A DNA stretch of 64,000 nucleotides, from the NCBI GenBank assembly GCA_026014615.1, contig JAOZHZ010000021.1, positions 45,759 to 109,758 of the forward strand, read 5' to 3'. This document shows, piece after piece, positions 1 to 8,087 of the stretch. Under the pieces are notes generated by a model. It ran no database searches. It was not told the origin of the DNA and was given only the letters and a program-made list of their open reading frames with translations. Position 1 is the stretch's first letter. Each line of letters opens with the position of its first letter. This stretch comes from Candidatus Bathyarchaeota archaeon. GTDB lineage: Archaea > Thermoproteota > Bathyarchaeia > Bathyarchaeales > Bathycorpusculaceae. The position numbers and the translations under genes were made by a program.

Positions 1-110
1 AGTTCCTCTAGCAGATCCAGACGGCGAAGTATTTGATCTAGTTTTTTGCCTAACTCGTCGATGTTGCTTCCCGCGTTTTTGGTGTCGCCGCTCAAACTGG
101 TTCTGCTCAA
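1..110 (-). CDS. 5' end of an unidentified gene running off the left edge
   Basis: Reading the minus strand from a TTG at 110 gives an open frame to the window edge. It includes a heptad-like charged helix (IDELGKKLDQILRRLDLLEE), suggesting an N-terminal coiled coil. A run of A/T resembling a TATA box lies at about 135-150, which would give a short or absent leader. An overlapping frame from the ATG at 117 encodes an implausibly basic peptide, so the TTG frame is preferred. Only about 36 residues are visible and the family cannot be named. Confidence 0.45.
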   Translation of the reverse strand, partial: MSRTSLSGDTKNAGSNIDELGKKLDQILRRLDLLEE

Positions 111-480
111 CCATTCGAAGATTAATCGGTTTGATATTTAATATTAACTAACCTGAAGCTCAGTGGTTTCTTGAAAAACGTCGGAAACCTGTAACGAGTG
201 AAGAAAACAAGAAAAACTCGAAAAAAATAAGCTGATCCAAGAAAAAACTGACCTATTTGCAGCCTATTTGGATCCAAATAGCAATTCTATGCAGAAACTA
301 TAGGGGGTCTATCGCGATTAGCCGACAACAAGTAAACCAAACCACAAAAGCATTGATTTTAATTGTGCATAGCAGCTAATGAGTCACAACAAAAGAAAAA
401 CAGCCAGACACCCGAACGGCGAGCAGTAGGTATAAACAGAAATAAGCCACGCCGCCCAAACCTATGCGGAGACACTAAAC
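111..480. other. Intergenic stretch with one half of a dispersed 35-bp repeat
   Basis: No convincing gene. It should hold the promoters of the leftward partial gene and the rightward THUMP gene. At 265-299 lies a sequence whose reverse complement recurs at 47345-47379 with two differences. The palindrome ATTTGGATCCAAAT is inside it. The rest is A-rich and shows no structure I can defend. Confidence 0.5.
265..299 (-). repeat. Dispersed 35-bp intergenic repeat, copy 1
   Basis: On the minus strand this reads TTTCTGCATAGAATTGCTAT followed by TTGGATCCAAATAGG. The plus strand at 47345-47379 matches 33 of 35 positions. Both copies lie in intergenic DNA and both are preceded on the matching strand by a C-rich run. 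Function unknown; a shared regulatory site or a remnant of a small RNA are possible. Confidence 0.6.
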
Positions 481-1008
481 TTGCTGTCGGACTTTAATCT
501 GTTAGCTTCAACCATGCGTGGAAACGAACGCCAAATGCGCTATGAACTCAAATTCTTACTCAAAGAAGTAGGCGACCCAGAACCCAAAGTGGACAAAGCA
601 GGCATCAGAGGCTTAGTTGTAGCCAAAACCACGTTGGACCCCGTTGAAGTCACAGAGAAATTCCATGCCTTGCTGCAGGAACGCCCCTACGAGTTCCGCT
701 ACGCCCTCCGAATCATACCTATCGAAAAAGTCGCCCAAACAGGCATCGAAGAAATCAAAGCCACAGCCTTAGAGTTAGCTGCTGCAAAGCTGGCTGAAAA
801 CGAGTCGTTTCGCATAACCGTCGAAAAACGCTTCACCAACATACACAGCCGAGAAATCATCGAAGCCATAGCCACAAACATCCCAAACAAAGTAGACCTG
901 CATAACCCCGACAAAATCTTACTCATCGAAGTCCTCGGCGGCTACACAGGCATATCCATTGTAAAACCCACAGACGTAATATCTGTGCAGAAAGAAAAAA
1001 TGCTCTAA
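481..1008 (+). CDS. THUMP-domain RNA-binding protein (archaeal Tan1-like)
   Basis: A 175-residue protein starting with TTG. The N-terminal FNLLASTMRGNERQ stretch matches the start of archaeal THUMP proteins related to yeast Tan1, which helps acetylate tRNA cytidines. The THUMP fold follows at about residues 60-170, including the VEKRFTNIHSREII and ILLIEVLGG segments. A methyltransferase or acetyltransferase domain is absent, so this is the stand-alone RNA-binding type. It converges with the Cgi121 gene, the two ends overlapping by 3-4 nt, so two tRNA-modification genes sit tail to tail. Confidence 0.85.
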   Translation: MLSDFNLLASTMRGNERQMRYELKFLLKEVGDPEPKVDKAGIRGLVVAKTTLDPVEVTEKFHALLQERPYEFRYALRIIPIEKVAQTGIEEIKATALELAAAKLAENESFRITVEKRFTNIHSREIIEAIATNIPNKVDLHNPDKILLIEVLGGYTGISIVKPTDVISVQKEKML

Positions 1009-1571
1009 AGCCGTGTGGAGAGCAAAGCCGCCCGTTCAACAACGAGGGCAACCAGCGCCTGCGCTCCATCGCCATCTGAAAAAACCGCGCTTAACTCGTC
1101 GTCAGAAACATCAAATACTTCCCGAATTCGCCTGCGCTTGGCTTGGGAAAGCTCCAACACCGAATCATCACGCTTCACGCCCATGTGTTTTGTTACTGTT
1201 GAAAACCCAGTTTCCACTGATTCCGCGGCGTCCCCAATTAGCATTACGGCGGTGTTTGTAGATTCAGGCTTCAAGCCGATTAGGTCTAGGGCTTTTTTGA
1301 TTTGCCTTTGCGCCGAAGCATAAAGCGCCGTTTCCACCGCTAAGCTTTTGGAGAGGTTACGTTCGTTCCTGAAAGCCGTAAGCGCGTTTAAGGCGGCAAA
1401 GTAGAGGTGCTGCCAAGTAGCCACCAAGTCAGCATCAAACAACTGAACCTCCACACCCGCAGGCAACTCACCACGAACATTGTCGGAGAAAGCTTTGGCA
1501 TCGCCAATTTGGGTTTTCTTGAATCCACCGATTTCCACGTACTTTCCGAATTCTTCCAAATGCTTTAACAT
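1005..1571 (-). CDS. cgi121: KEOPS complex subunit Cgi121
   Basis: A 188-residue protein. The segment FDADLVATWQHLYFAALNAL and the following FRNERNLSKSLAVETALYAS are hallmarks of Cgi121/TPRKB. In KEOPS, which makes the threonylcarbamoyl group of t6A in tRNAs reading ANN codons, Cgi121 binds the Bud32 kinase and the tRNA 3' end. The start ATG at 1571 overlaps the end of the upstream phosphoribosyltransferase gene by 7 nt, so the two are probably co-transcribed. A second KEOPS subunit, Pcc1, is encoded at 13.7 kb. Confidence 0.9.
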   Translation of the reverse strand: MLKHLEEFGKYVEIGGFKKTQIGDAKAFSDNVRGELPAGVEVQLFDADLVATWQHLYFAALNALTAFRNERNLSKSLAVETALYASAQRQIKKALDLIGLKPESTNTAVMLIGDAAESVETGFSTVTKHMGVKRDDSVLELSQAKRRRIREVFDVSDDELSAVFSDGDGAQALVALVVERAALLSTRL

Positions 1572-2167
1572 ATCTTTGCCTCTGAGAATTCCTTAAGAAA
1601 CCGAGTCATTAGCTTTCTAGAAACCCCCGCATTCGCCAGCTCTGCCAGTTCCTGCTCAGTCTTCGCAGCATCAGTCTTGTGGGCTTCCACGATTCCGCGT
1701 ATGGTTTCTTTCATTTCCCAAGGAAAAACAACCCAACAACTCGTTTCCGCCGCCCACCAATCAGGCCTAAAAATGCTGCGGGGTTTATAGTACAAGACTG
1801 CGGTTTTGATTTCCTTTGCGCCTTCTTCGCGTATATGGTTGAATGTTAGTTGAAGGCTTCTGCCAGAATCGGCAACCTCATCAACGACCAGCACGCGTTT
1901 GCTGGCAACACTTGCAGAAACACACTGCGTTAAACGTGGAGTCTCCCCCGACTTGTCTATGCCCAGATAGCATTCGACTTTCACGTTAGCTAAATTAGCG
2001 TTCTCCAACAGGTCTGACAGGACACGCGCGGGAAGCCAGCCGCCTCTTGAAACACCAACGATAACGTCGGGTTTGAAGCCGCTTTGACATATTTGTTGGC
2101 TTTGTTTAAGCAGCATTCGGTAGATTTTGATCCAATTTGGAGCGTCAAAACGGGGTTTATCAGTCAC
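1565..2167 (-). CDS. Phosphoribosyltransferase (purine PRT-like)
   Basis: Type I phosphoribosyltransferase fold. The PRPP-binding loop VLVVDEVADSGRS lies at about residues 92-104 and the pyrophosphate loop VGVSRGGWLPAR at about 37-48. These proteins transfer phosphoribose to a purine base or related acceptor; the base is not readable from sequence, though archaeal homologues are often called xanthine/guanine PRT. The frame is open to 2482, but the upstream part looks non-coding. The GTG at 2167 (VTDKPRFDAP) has an AAGGAAAG-type site just upstream and gives a normal 200-residue enzyme. Confidence 0.85.
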   Translation of the reverse strand: MTDKPRFDAPNWIKIYRMLLKQSQQICQSGFKPDVIVGVSRGGWLPARVLSDLLENANLANVKVECYLGIDKSGETPRLTQCVSASVASKRVLVVDEVADSGRSLQLTFNHIREEGAKEIKTAVLYYKPRSIFRPDWWAAETSCWVVFPWEMKETIRGIVEAHKTDAAKTEQELAELANAGVSRKLMTRFLKEFSEAKIC

Positions 2168-2425
2168 GCTTCTTTCCTTCTGCTGTGTGATATGGAAGGT
2201 TAAAAGTTTAAGGGTTAGCTTTTTGGTTTTTACGTGGTTACCGTTGCCGCAGCTTTGGGTAACGTATATTACTATGTAAGATACAAAGCTATACTTCATG
2301 TTCCAGGGCGTGAAAGCGTTGCCAAGCTGTGATGGCCAAAGGCAAGCTAAGGCTGTCTTATCGCTAAAACGCGCGAAACAAGGCACAAACAGGTTCAACC
2401 ATGATGGGAAAGGAGAACGGCGATT

Positions 2426-3745
2426 TTGAAAAAGAATCCGAAAAGTAGGAAAAGAGAAAGCGTGGACATACTCATCATACACGCTGAAGAAATGCTTACA
2501 TTAGCAGGAAGCAGCCAGACACCCCGAACGGGAAAACAGATGCGCGACCTTGCAATTATTCGGGATGGAGCAGTAGCCATACGGGAAGGCAAAATAGTTG
2601 CAGTAGGAAAAACCCACGACGTAACCAAAACCTTCCGAGGAGAAAACATCCTCAACGCCAAAGGAAAAACCGTTCTCCCAGGCTTTGTTGACCCACATAC
2701 ACACCTAGTTTTTGCTGGCTCACGCGAAGATGAATTCCAAATGCGAATTGAAGGCGCATCATTTCTTGAAATGCTAAACGGCGGCGACGCCATCTTAAAA
2801 ACGGCGAGGGAAACACGCAGAGCACGATTTGAGAAACTCGTTGAACGGGGCATAGAGAGAATGGACACAATGATGGCTCACGGCACAACAACTGTGGAAA
2901 CCAAAAGCGGTTACGGCTTAACCACCGAAGACGAAATGCGAATCTTGCAAGTCACTAGACGCATAAACCGCCTTCACAGCATGTGCATGGCAACCACGTT
3001 TATGGGTGCACACGCGGTTCCTTTTGAGTACAAAAACAACGTGGAAGAATATGTAGACATTTTAACTGAAGAAGCCCTTCCGAAGGTGGCTCAGTCGGGG
3101 ATGGCAGAATTCTGCGATGTCTTCTGCGAAAGGGGAATCTTTAGCTTAGAACAAACCAAACGCATTTTAGTGAAAGCCAAAAACTTAGGCTTAAAACCCA
3201 AAATTCACGCAGACCACATGAGCATGTTTGGAGGCACTGAAATCGCCGCAGACATAGGCACAATCTCAGCGGACCACCTGAATTACGCATCCGCTGAAGG
3301 CGTGAAGGCGATGGCGGAAAAAGGAGTCGTTGCTGTTCTGCTTCCAGTATCAACTTTCAGCATGTTGATGACGAGGTATCCAGATGCACGGTTAATGATT
3401 GAATATGGAGTTCCAGTGGCGTTGGGAACGGACTTTAACGCGGGCAACTGGACCCTAAACCAGCAACTCGTCATCGCCATGGCATGCCACCTCATGCACA
3501 TAACTCCTGCAGAAGCCATTACAGCTGCCACCATAAACGCTGCACATGCAATTTGTCGGGCTGGCGAAGTGGGCAGCTTAGAAGTGGGAAAAAGAGCGGA
3601 TGTTGCTGTTCTTAATGTGCCTAATCACAGGTTTTTGGGGTACAGTTTGGGTGTGAACTTGGTGGATAAAGTGATAGCTAACGGCAGATTAGTTGTCGAT
3701 AGAGAAAAACGTGTCGAACCAATTTTTATGAACAAAATGGAATAA
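2426..3745 (+). CDS. hutI: Imidazolonepropionase (histidine degradation)
   Basis: Amidohydrolase-superfamily enzyme that hydrolyses 4-imidazolone-5-propionate to N-formimino-L-glutamate. Metal-binding His pair at DPHTHLVF (H91, H93), substrate loop EFQMRIEGASFLEMLNGG, later metal ligands in HADHMSMFGG and the catalytic Asp in LGTDFNAGNW. Length (439) is slightly above the family norm. The TTG at 2426 follows a good AAGGAGAA site; a GTG at 2462 (VDILIIHAEE) is an alternative that would trim a basic N-terminal extension. No other hut gene is in the window. Confidence 0.92.
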   Translation: MKKNPKSRKRESVDILIIHAEEMLTLAGSSQTPRTGKQMRDLAIIRDGAVAIREGKIVAVGKTHDVTKTFRGENILNAKGKTVLPGFVDPHTHLVFAGSREDEFQMRIEGASFLEMLNGGDAILKTARETRRARFEKLVERGIERMDTMMAHGTTTVETKSGYGLTTEDEMRILQVTRRINRLHSMCMATTFMGAHAVPFEYKNNVEEYVDILTEEALPKVAQSGMAEFCDVFCERGIFSLEQTKRILVKAKNLGLKPKIHADHMSMFGGTEIAADIGTISADHLNYASAEGVKAMAEKGVVAVLLPVSTFSMLMTRYPDARLMIEYGVPVALGTDFNAGNWTLNQQLVIAMACHLMHITPAEAITAATINAAHAICRAGEVGSLEVGKRADVAVLNVPNHRFLGYSLGVNLVDKVIANGRLVVDREKRVEPIFMNKME

Positions 3746-3750
3746 AAAAG

Positions 3751-4287
3751 TTAGATTTTGCTGGCTAAAGCCTTGGCGTCTTCTTTGATTTTCTGCAGGT
3801 CTTCCACTGTGGGTTTACCCCGAATGTCGCCCATTCTGCCTTTAGTGCTGTTTTCTTCGTTGCCACAGAACTCACTTAAAACGTACCATTCGTCAACTAT
3901 GTTGAAGCCTACGTGTGCAAAGAACTGAGCCAGGTACTTGCCTGCAGGGGTAGCCTCGTCCAATCCAGTGTGAGGCCCACTGTAGGTGACAAAAACCAGC
4001 ACGTTCTTGCCTACAACTTTGGGAGCAGAAGGCTTGATTTTGCCATCTTTGCGGTAAGCGGCCATTTTGGCTTTAAGGAAGTCATCCATCTGCCTTGTTG
4101 GGTGCCATTGGATAGCGGGGGTACCGACGCAAACAAGGTCGTAGGAGAAGTAGTCTACATCGGCAGCTTCTTGAGGCTTCTTTATGGTAACCTGCACGCC
4201 TGCCTCTTCTAAGCCCAACTGTATAGCATAAGCTACTTTTTCAGTATTGCCAGTGTTTGAAGAGTACACTATCAAAGCCGTTTTCAT
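3751..4287 (-). CDS. Flavodoxin-family protein
   Basis: A 178-residue flavodoxin-like protein. The FMN-phosphate loop is SSNTGNT at residues 9-15, with further FMN-contacting loops around VGTPAIQWHPTR and VFVTYSGPHTG. It carries low-potential electrons or acts as an NAD(P)H:quinone-type flavoprotein in the cytoplasm. It lies within a group of redox and metal-handling genes and ends 5 nt from the convergent hutI. Confidence 0.88.
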   Translation of the reverse strand: MKTALIVYSSNTGNTEKVAYAIQLGLEEAGVQVTIKKPQEAADVDYFSYDLVCVGTPAIQWHPTRQMDDFLKAKMAAYRKDGKIKPSAPKVVGKNVLVFVTYSGPHTGLDEATPAGKYLAQFFAHVGFNIVDEWYVLSEFCGNEENSTKGRMGDIRGKPTVEDLQKIKEDAKALASKI

Positions 4288-4371
4288 AAATCTAATCCCC
4301 CATTTCTACCTTAGTTGTAAACAATTTTCCACCCATTCTTGTTCTTGCGGGTAGACAAGATTATTTTATGT

Positions 4372-4746
4372 TTAATGTTGATGAGAGTGTTGACAGCCGC
4401 CTTCAAGTGCCGCTAGTTTACCTGCCTTAAACGCATTGACAACATCGTTCACGGTGCTTCCAACAGCTTTCAGAACGGTTACGCCCATGTTTTGAAGACT
4501 TCTTAAACAGCCGGGCCCCATACCGTACACTATGAACATGTCAGGTTTCAAAACCAAAAGGTTTTCATGTGGAAGACCAACGCCTCCAGCATGTTCGCTT
4601 CGGTTCATTTCGGTTTTTATGTTTAACACGTTTTTGTTATCGTCCAAATCAACGATGGCAAAGTATGGCGCTTTTCCGAAGTGTTCTGCAACAGGTGCTT
4701 CTAAACCAGCTTGGTTTATTACCGGCATTACTAGTCTTGTGGTCAT
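4372..4746 (-). CDS. NifX/NifB-C-terminal-like protein 1 (DUF-type FeMo-cofactor-binding fold)
   Basis: A 124-residue protein of the dinitrogenase iron-molybdenum cofactor family. Conserved EHFGKAPYFAIVD (about residues 21-33), EHAGGVG and YGMGPGCL motifs, and a His/Cys-rich tail GGCQHSHQH. In non-diazotrophs such small proteins are thought to bind Fe-S or metal clusters together with Mrp/NBP35 ATPases. A paralogue of the same length is encoded at 7340-7714. Upstream of the ATG lies a 46-bp element with two spaced palindromes that also precedes the mrp operon, so co-regulation is likely. Confidence 0.88.
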   Translation of the reverse strand: MTTRLVMPVINQAGLEAPVAEHFGKAPYFAIVDLDDNKNVLNIKTEMNRSEHAGGVGLPHENLLVLKPDMFIVYGMGPGCLRSLQNMGVTVLKAVGSTVNDVVNAFKAGKLAALEGGCQHSHQH

Positions 4747-4782
4747 GTAAATTCAACCTTTTTTTAAACTTTATTGTAACCA

Positions 4783-4828
4783 GTTTAATACATAAACAAT
4801 ATTAATACTTTTTGTTTAAAAACCAAAC
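4783..4828. promoter_or_regulatory. Paired 15-bp operator, copy 1
   Basis: GTTTAATACATAAAC at 4783-4797 and GTTTAAAAACCAAAC at 4814-4828, starts 31 bp apart, with TATTAATACTTTTTG between them. The same arrangement, same 31-bp register and same central A/T core recur at 9027-9072. It lies 37 bp upstream of the NifX-like gene start. Best read as a regulated promoter. Confidence 0.7.
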
Positions 4829-4886
4829 ATATACGCATGAACAAACCCAGCGCTCCCCAGAAGAAAAACCGCGTATCTTGACCAGA

Positions 4887-5210
4887 TTATTCTGTGCTGC
4901 CTTCTGAAGACGAATCCACCGCCACAACCAAAGAGCAGCCCTCAGTTAAAGCTTTAACAACTTTTTTCCGACCATCCTGTAAGAGACGCCATATGGTCCC
5001 CCTAGAAACGCCCATACGAACACCAGCCTCCTCCTGAGAAAAATCTTCCAAATCAACAAGCCTGAGGGCTTCAATTTCGGCTTGCTCAATAATCACGGGA
5101 ACAGAACATGTCTGAGGAGTGGGCACAAACTTGCGAACCTCTAAAGGCCTCTGTAAGTTAATCGGTTTTGGAAGCCTTCCCCTGCACCCACGCCTATGAC
5201 GCCAACCCAT
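4887..5210 (-). CDS. DUF134 / UPF0251 predicted DNA-binding protein
   Basis: About 107 residues. The core VIIEQAEIEALRLVDLEDFS followed by QEEAGVRMGVSRGTIWRLL is the sigma-70-region-4-like HTH of the DUF134 family; the N-terminus is rich in Arg and Cys. DUF134 proteins often sit next to NifX-like proteins, as here, and may regulate them. The ATG at 5210 is preferred over an in-frame TTG at 5219. A TATA-like TATTTAAGG lies about 30-40 nt upstream, so the transcript is probably nearly leaderless. Confidence 0.82.
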   Translation of the reverse strand: MGWRHRRGCRGRLPKPINLQRPLEVRKFVPTPQTCSVPVIIEQAEIEALRLVDLEDFSQEEAGVRMGVSRGTIWRLLQDGRKKVVKALTEGCSLVVAVDSSSEGSTE

Positions 5211-5447
5211 AGCTATCAAGTATTGAATTTACGTTTTAGCCCTTAAATATTTTCATGAATAATCCCACAATTAACCAAAAAACCCGCCTCATAGAAACGA
5301 GCATTTAAAGACACCGCAGGAACAATTTCACCAAATAACCAATATTGGGACACTGTAAGAGCAGTTTCATTTTCTGAACTATTCGCAAAAATATTTTTAT
5401 TAACCGCAGAAGATAACTTTAGATGCAATTTTAGTAAGGTGAATCAA

Positions 5448-6104
5448 ATGGCAGAGATTCAAAAAGAAATAAGCTTTCCCATATTAGGTCAAAAAGCACC
5501 CGATTTTGAAGCTTTAACAACTCAAGGGACGTTAAGGCTGTCAGATTATGAAGGAACATGGCTTATCCTGTTCTCGCATCCAGCGGACTTTACACCTGTA
5601 TGTACAACAGAGTTCATTGCCTTCTCCGAAATCTACGACGAATTAAAGAAGCGAAACGTTGAACTCTTGGGTTTGAGCGTTGACAGTGTCTCTTCTCACA
5701 TCGCTTGGATAAGAAACTGTGAAGCAAAAATGGGGGTCAAGATACCGTTCCCCATAATTGCGGACTTGAATAAGGAAGTCGCCAAAAAGTACGGCATGAT
5801 TCATCCAGAGCAAAGCAAAACCGAAACCGTACGATGCGTTTTCATCATTGACCCAGAAAGCAAGATACGGGCTATGCTTTACTATCCTTTAACCACAGGC
5901 AGGAACATGCAAGAAATTCTCAGGCTGGTTGATGCCCTGCAGACAACCGACAAATACAAAGTAGCTACCCCTGCTAACTGGAAGCCAGGAGAACCAGTTG
6001 TTGTTCCACCCCCAGCCACCATCGAGGGAGCAGAGGAAAGACTCAAAGAAGGCTATGAATGCAAAGACTGGTACCTCTGCAAAAAGAAACTCCCAGAGAG
6101 CTGA
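5448..6104 (+). CDS. Peroxiredoxin (archaeal Prx6-type thioredoxin peroxidase)
   Basis: Reduces peroxides with a peroxidatic cysteine, C52, in HPADFTPVCTTEF. The long C-terminal arm carries C205 and C211 (YECKDWYLCKKK), a C-x5-C pair matching the resolving cysteines described in the Aeropyrum pernix enzyme. Length of 218 is typical. The start ATG at 5448 follows AAGGTGA; a GTG at 5439 overlaps that site and is unlikely. A/T-rich promoter DNA (AAATATTTTTATTAAC) is about 45 nt upstream. A small wHTH gene follows 4 nt after the stop. Confidence 0.93.
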   Translation: MAEIQKEISFPILGQKAPDFEALTTQGTLRLSDYEGTWLILFSHPADFTPVCTTEFIAFSEIYDELKKRNVELLGLSVDSVSSHIAWIRNCEAKMGVKIPFPIIADLNKEVAKKYGMIHPEQSKTETVRCVFIIDPESKIRAMLYYPLTTGRNMQEILRLVDALQTTDKYKVATPANWKPGEPVVVPPPATIEGAEERLKEGYECKDWYLCKKKLPES

Positions 6105-6108
6105 GCGC

Positions 6109-6330
6109 ATGCCTTGCATATCTGCTGACGGAAAACCCACATCAACTGGCATGACAACACTAAAGGCGCTAAAGGATGGAGCGTTGTCTCCTGAAGAAGT
6201 CGCAGGCAAAACAGGTCAGCCGCTGTTTCGAGTCCGGAGCGGTCTTCGCGAGTTGCAAAACGCAGGGTTCGTAGAGCAAACAGAAAACAAGTATACGCTT
6301 TCGAAAAGTGGAACTGCAGCAATCCAGTGA
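6109..6330 (+). CDS. Small winged-helix regulator downstream of peroxiredoxin
   Basis: A 73-residue protein beginning MPCISADGKPTSTG and containing a compact winged helix: LKALKDGALSPEEVAGKTG, LFRVRSGLRELQNAGFVEQ and a short wing NKYTLSKSG. The start is placed at the ATG 6109 just after the peroxiredoxin stop; the longer frame from 5998 only shadows that gene. Probably co-transcribed with the peroxiredoxin and possibly its regulator. Confidence 0.8.
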   Translation: MPCISADGKPTSTGMTTLKALKDGALSPEEVAGKTGQPLFRVRSGLRELQNAGFVEQTENKYTLSKSGTAAIQ

Positions 6331-6450
6331 TTCTTTGCTGAAAACCAACTTCTTTTTCTTTTTATTTTGAAATATTTATTTTGGGTAACTAGCAGATACT
6401 GAGCCGCAGAAATATAGAGAATACGGGGTTTATAGACAACGCCTCAGCTT

Positions 6451-6906
6451 GTGAAGGGCGGCAAATACGCCTACGCTTGGTCAAAGGTGAGCCAAAAAGG
6501 AAAAATTACTATCCCCCATGAAGCCTTAGCAGAATACAACCTATTAGAAAGTAAGAAGCTAATTCTGATGCCGGGCAGCAAACGGTCGGGAGGATTTGGT
6601 TTAACATCAGAAGAGTTGCTGAAGGATTCACCGCTTCATATTATTTTAGACGAAAACCCTCAACTGGTCACGTTTAAGACACCTGAAGGCGAAGCGGTAC
6701 AGATTAAAGGAAAAACTTTCTGCGGGGTTAAGCTAAGCAAAGATGAGAGCATTGTTGTTCCAGTTGAAACACTAAAAAACTATGGAGTGAATCCGGGGGA
6801 TAGTTTGCTTTCGGTGAGGGGAAGCCGGTACGCCATTGGTTTTCCAGTAAAAGGCCCAATAATTGAGGAAGCAAAAAAGCATCAGAATCTAGAGACATAC
6901 AAATGA
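6451..6906 (+). CDS. Protein with two AbrB-like swapped-hairpin domains
   Basis: A 151-residue protein from a GTG start. Two copies of an AbrB/MazE-type beta hairpin are visible: SKVSQKGKITIPHEALAEYNL (first 20 residues typical) near residues 11-31, and KLSKDESIVVPVETLKNYGV near 93-112. Each is followed by a hydrophobic strand pair with R/G turns. Such proteins bind DNA or serve as antitoxin-like regulators; no toxin gene is adjacent. Target unknown. Confidence 0.65.
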   Translation: MKGGKYAYAWSKVSQKGKITIPHEALAEYNLLESKKLILMPGSKRSGGFGLTSEELLKDSPLHIILDENPQLVTFKTPEGEAVQIKGKTFCGVKLSKDESIVVPVETLKNYGVNPGDSLLSVRGSRYAIGFPVKGPIIEEAKKHQNLETYK

Positions 6907-6951
6907 AAAGATAGAGATAGGTTTGTTGGGTTTTAGCCCGATTAGAAGAAG

Positions 6952-7242
6952 CTATTTACCCAGTTCTTCTTTGACTTCTTCTTTGCCAGCCTCCAACTCT
7001 TTAACCTGCTCCGCATCGGCAGCCAACAGCAAAGTTTGGAATTCGCCCACGTGTGTTTTTTCTTCCTTTGCTATGTCCAACAGAATCACTTTGATGTCTG
7101 GATTCTGAGCCAGCGCAGCCATCTGCTCATATAAGTTTATGGCATCCAATTCGGCGATTATACCAGCTCTGAGAATTTCTTTATCCAAGTTTTCTTTGGA
7201 TATTTTTTCTAAGTTTATGGGAATTTTTGACAACAAACACAT
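6952..7242 (-). CDS. EncFtn-type ferritin-like protein (encapsulated-ferritin family)
   Basis: A 96-residue two-helix ferritin-like protein. AELDAINLYEQMA and LLDIAKEEKTHVGEF contain the ferroxidase ligands (E31, E61, H64 counted from the ATG at 7242) of the EncFtn family, which assembles as annular decamers to oxidise iron. The close resemblance to the ferritin part of Pyrococcus encapsulin suggests cargo use, but no encapsulin shell gene is visible. A GAACAGGAG site precedes the ATG at 7242; an in-frame TTG at 7245 is unlikely. Confidence 0.85.
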   Translation of the reverse strand: MCLLSKIPINLEKISKENLDKEILRAGIIAELDAINLYEQMAALAQNPDIKVILLDIAKEEKTHVGEFQTLLLAADAEQVKELEAGKEEVKEELGK

Positions 7243-7339
7243 CAACTCCTGTTCTTGCCTGTAGATTAGGCGCCCGTTATTTTTAAAGGATATTTGGCAA
7301 AATCAGCAAATTAAGCATACAAATGTCAGTTTTAGTTTC

Positions 7340-7714
7340 TCATCCATGATGTGCGTGAGGGCAACCTTCGATTAGTTCTTCAAGTGCGTCGTCTTTGTAG
7401 CCAGCAATCACTTCGCCAACAATGTCAGCGTTGGCTTTAAGCACAGTTATACCAACGTCGTGGAATGCTTGCAAACCACGTGGGCCCATGCCGTAAACTA
7501 CTATTGCTTCTGGCGCCAATTTTACTATGTTGTCGTGGGCGTGACCCATTCCTCCCGCATGCTCTCCAACATTTACAACGGTTTTGGTTTCCAAGACTTC
7601 GTCGTTATCGTTCAAGTCTACGACTGCAAAGAAAGGAGCGCGCCCAAAATGTTCTGCCAAACGAGCAGCCAAGCCGTTCTGGTCGGCTACGGGGACTACT
7701 ATTCGGCGTGGCAA
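7340..7714 (-). CDS. NifX-like protein 2
   Basis: Paralogue of the 4372-4746 gene, with EHFGRAPFFAVVD, EHAGGMGHAHDN and YGMGPRGL motifs and a Cys/His tail (GCPHAHHG). The TTG at 7714 is chosen. It lies one base after the stop of the preceding gene, has a GGAGGG ribosome site, and gives 124 residues, exactly the length of paralogue 1. Third gene of the mrp operon. Probable role: carrier or sensor of an Fe-S cluster made or moved by the Mrp ATPase. Confidence 0.87.
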   Translation of the reverse strand: MPRRIVVPVADQNGLAARLAEHFGRAPFFAVVDLNDNDEVLETKTVVNVGEHAGGMGHAHDNIVKLAPEAIVVYGMGPRGLQAFHDVGITVLKANADIVGEVIAGYKDDALEELIEGCPHAHHG

Positions 7715-7715
7715 A

Positions 7716-8087
7716 CTAGCGCCCTCCCATACCGGAGTGTTCGCCGACTGTAGGAGCATCCGTCTTTGTTAATTCGCCCCGCTTGTATTGCTCAACAACT
7801 TCACGGACCACGCCGGAAGCACCTGTTATGATTTCCACGCCTGCAACTGATAAAGCTTGAAAAGCGTTGGGTCCAACGTTTCCCGTTATGACAACTTTTA
7901 CCCCTTTGTTTGCGATAACTTGAGCTGCTTGAATTCCTGCTCCGCCCGATGCATCCTGAGAAGAATTTGGAACAGCTTCAAACTGCGCTGTTTCTGGGTC
8001 TATGATTATGAAGTAGGCACACCGTCCAAAGCGGGGGTCAAGCGCCGCATCTAAACTGTTCGAGGTGGAGGTTAAGCAGATCTTCAT
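7716..8087 (-). CDS. NifX-like protein 3
   Basis: A 123-residue member of the same family but of a different branch: LDPRFGRCAYFIIID near the N-terminus, QDASGGAGIQAAQ, and VVITGNVGPNAFQAL. The C-terminus ends in a Gly-rich GMGGR rather than the His tail. It overlaps the mrp start-side gene by 4 nt (8084-8087) and directly precedes NifX-like protein 2, so the three genes form one operon. Confidence 0.87.
   Translation of the reverse strand: MKICLTSTSNSLDAALDPRFGRCAYFIIIDPETAQFEAVPNSSQDASGGAGIQAAQVIANKGVKVVITGNVGPNAFQALSVAGVEIITGASGVVREVVEQYKRGELTKTDAPTVGEHSGMGGR

Noticed and set aside
1565..2482. 305-residue version of the phosphoribosyltransferase
   Set aside because: The first 100 residues have no similarity to the family and would cover the promoter region; GTG 2167 fits better.
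5998..6108. Longer form of the small wHTH protein starting inside the peroxiredoxin gene
   Set aside because: The extra residues only shadow the peroxiredoxin frame; the ATG at 6109 begins the conserved part.
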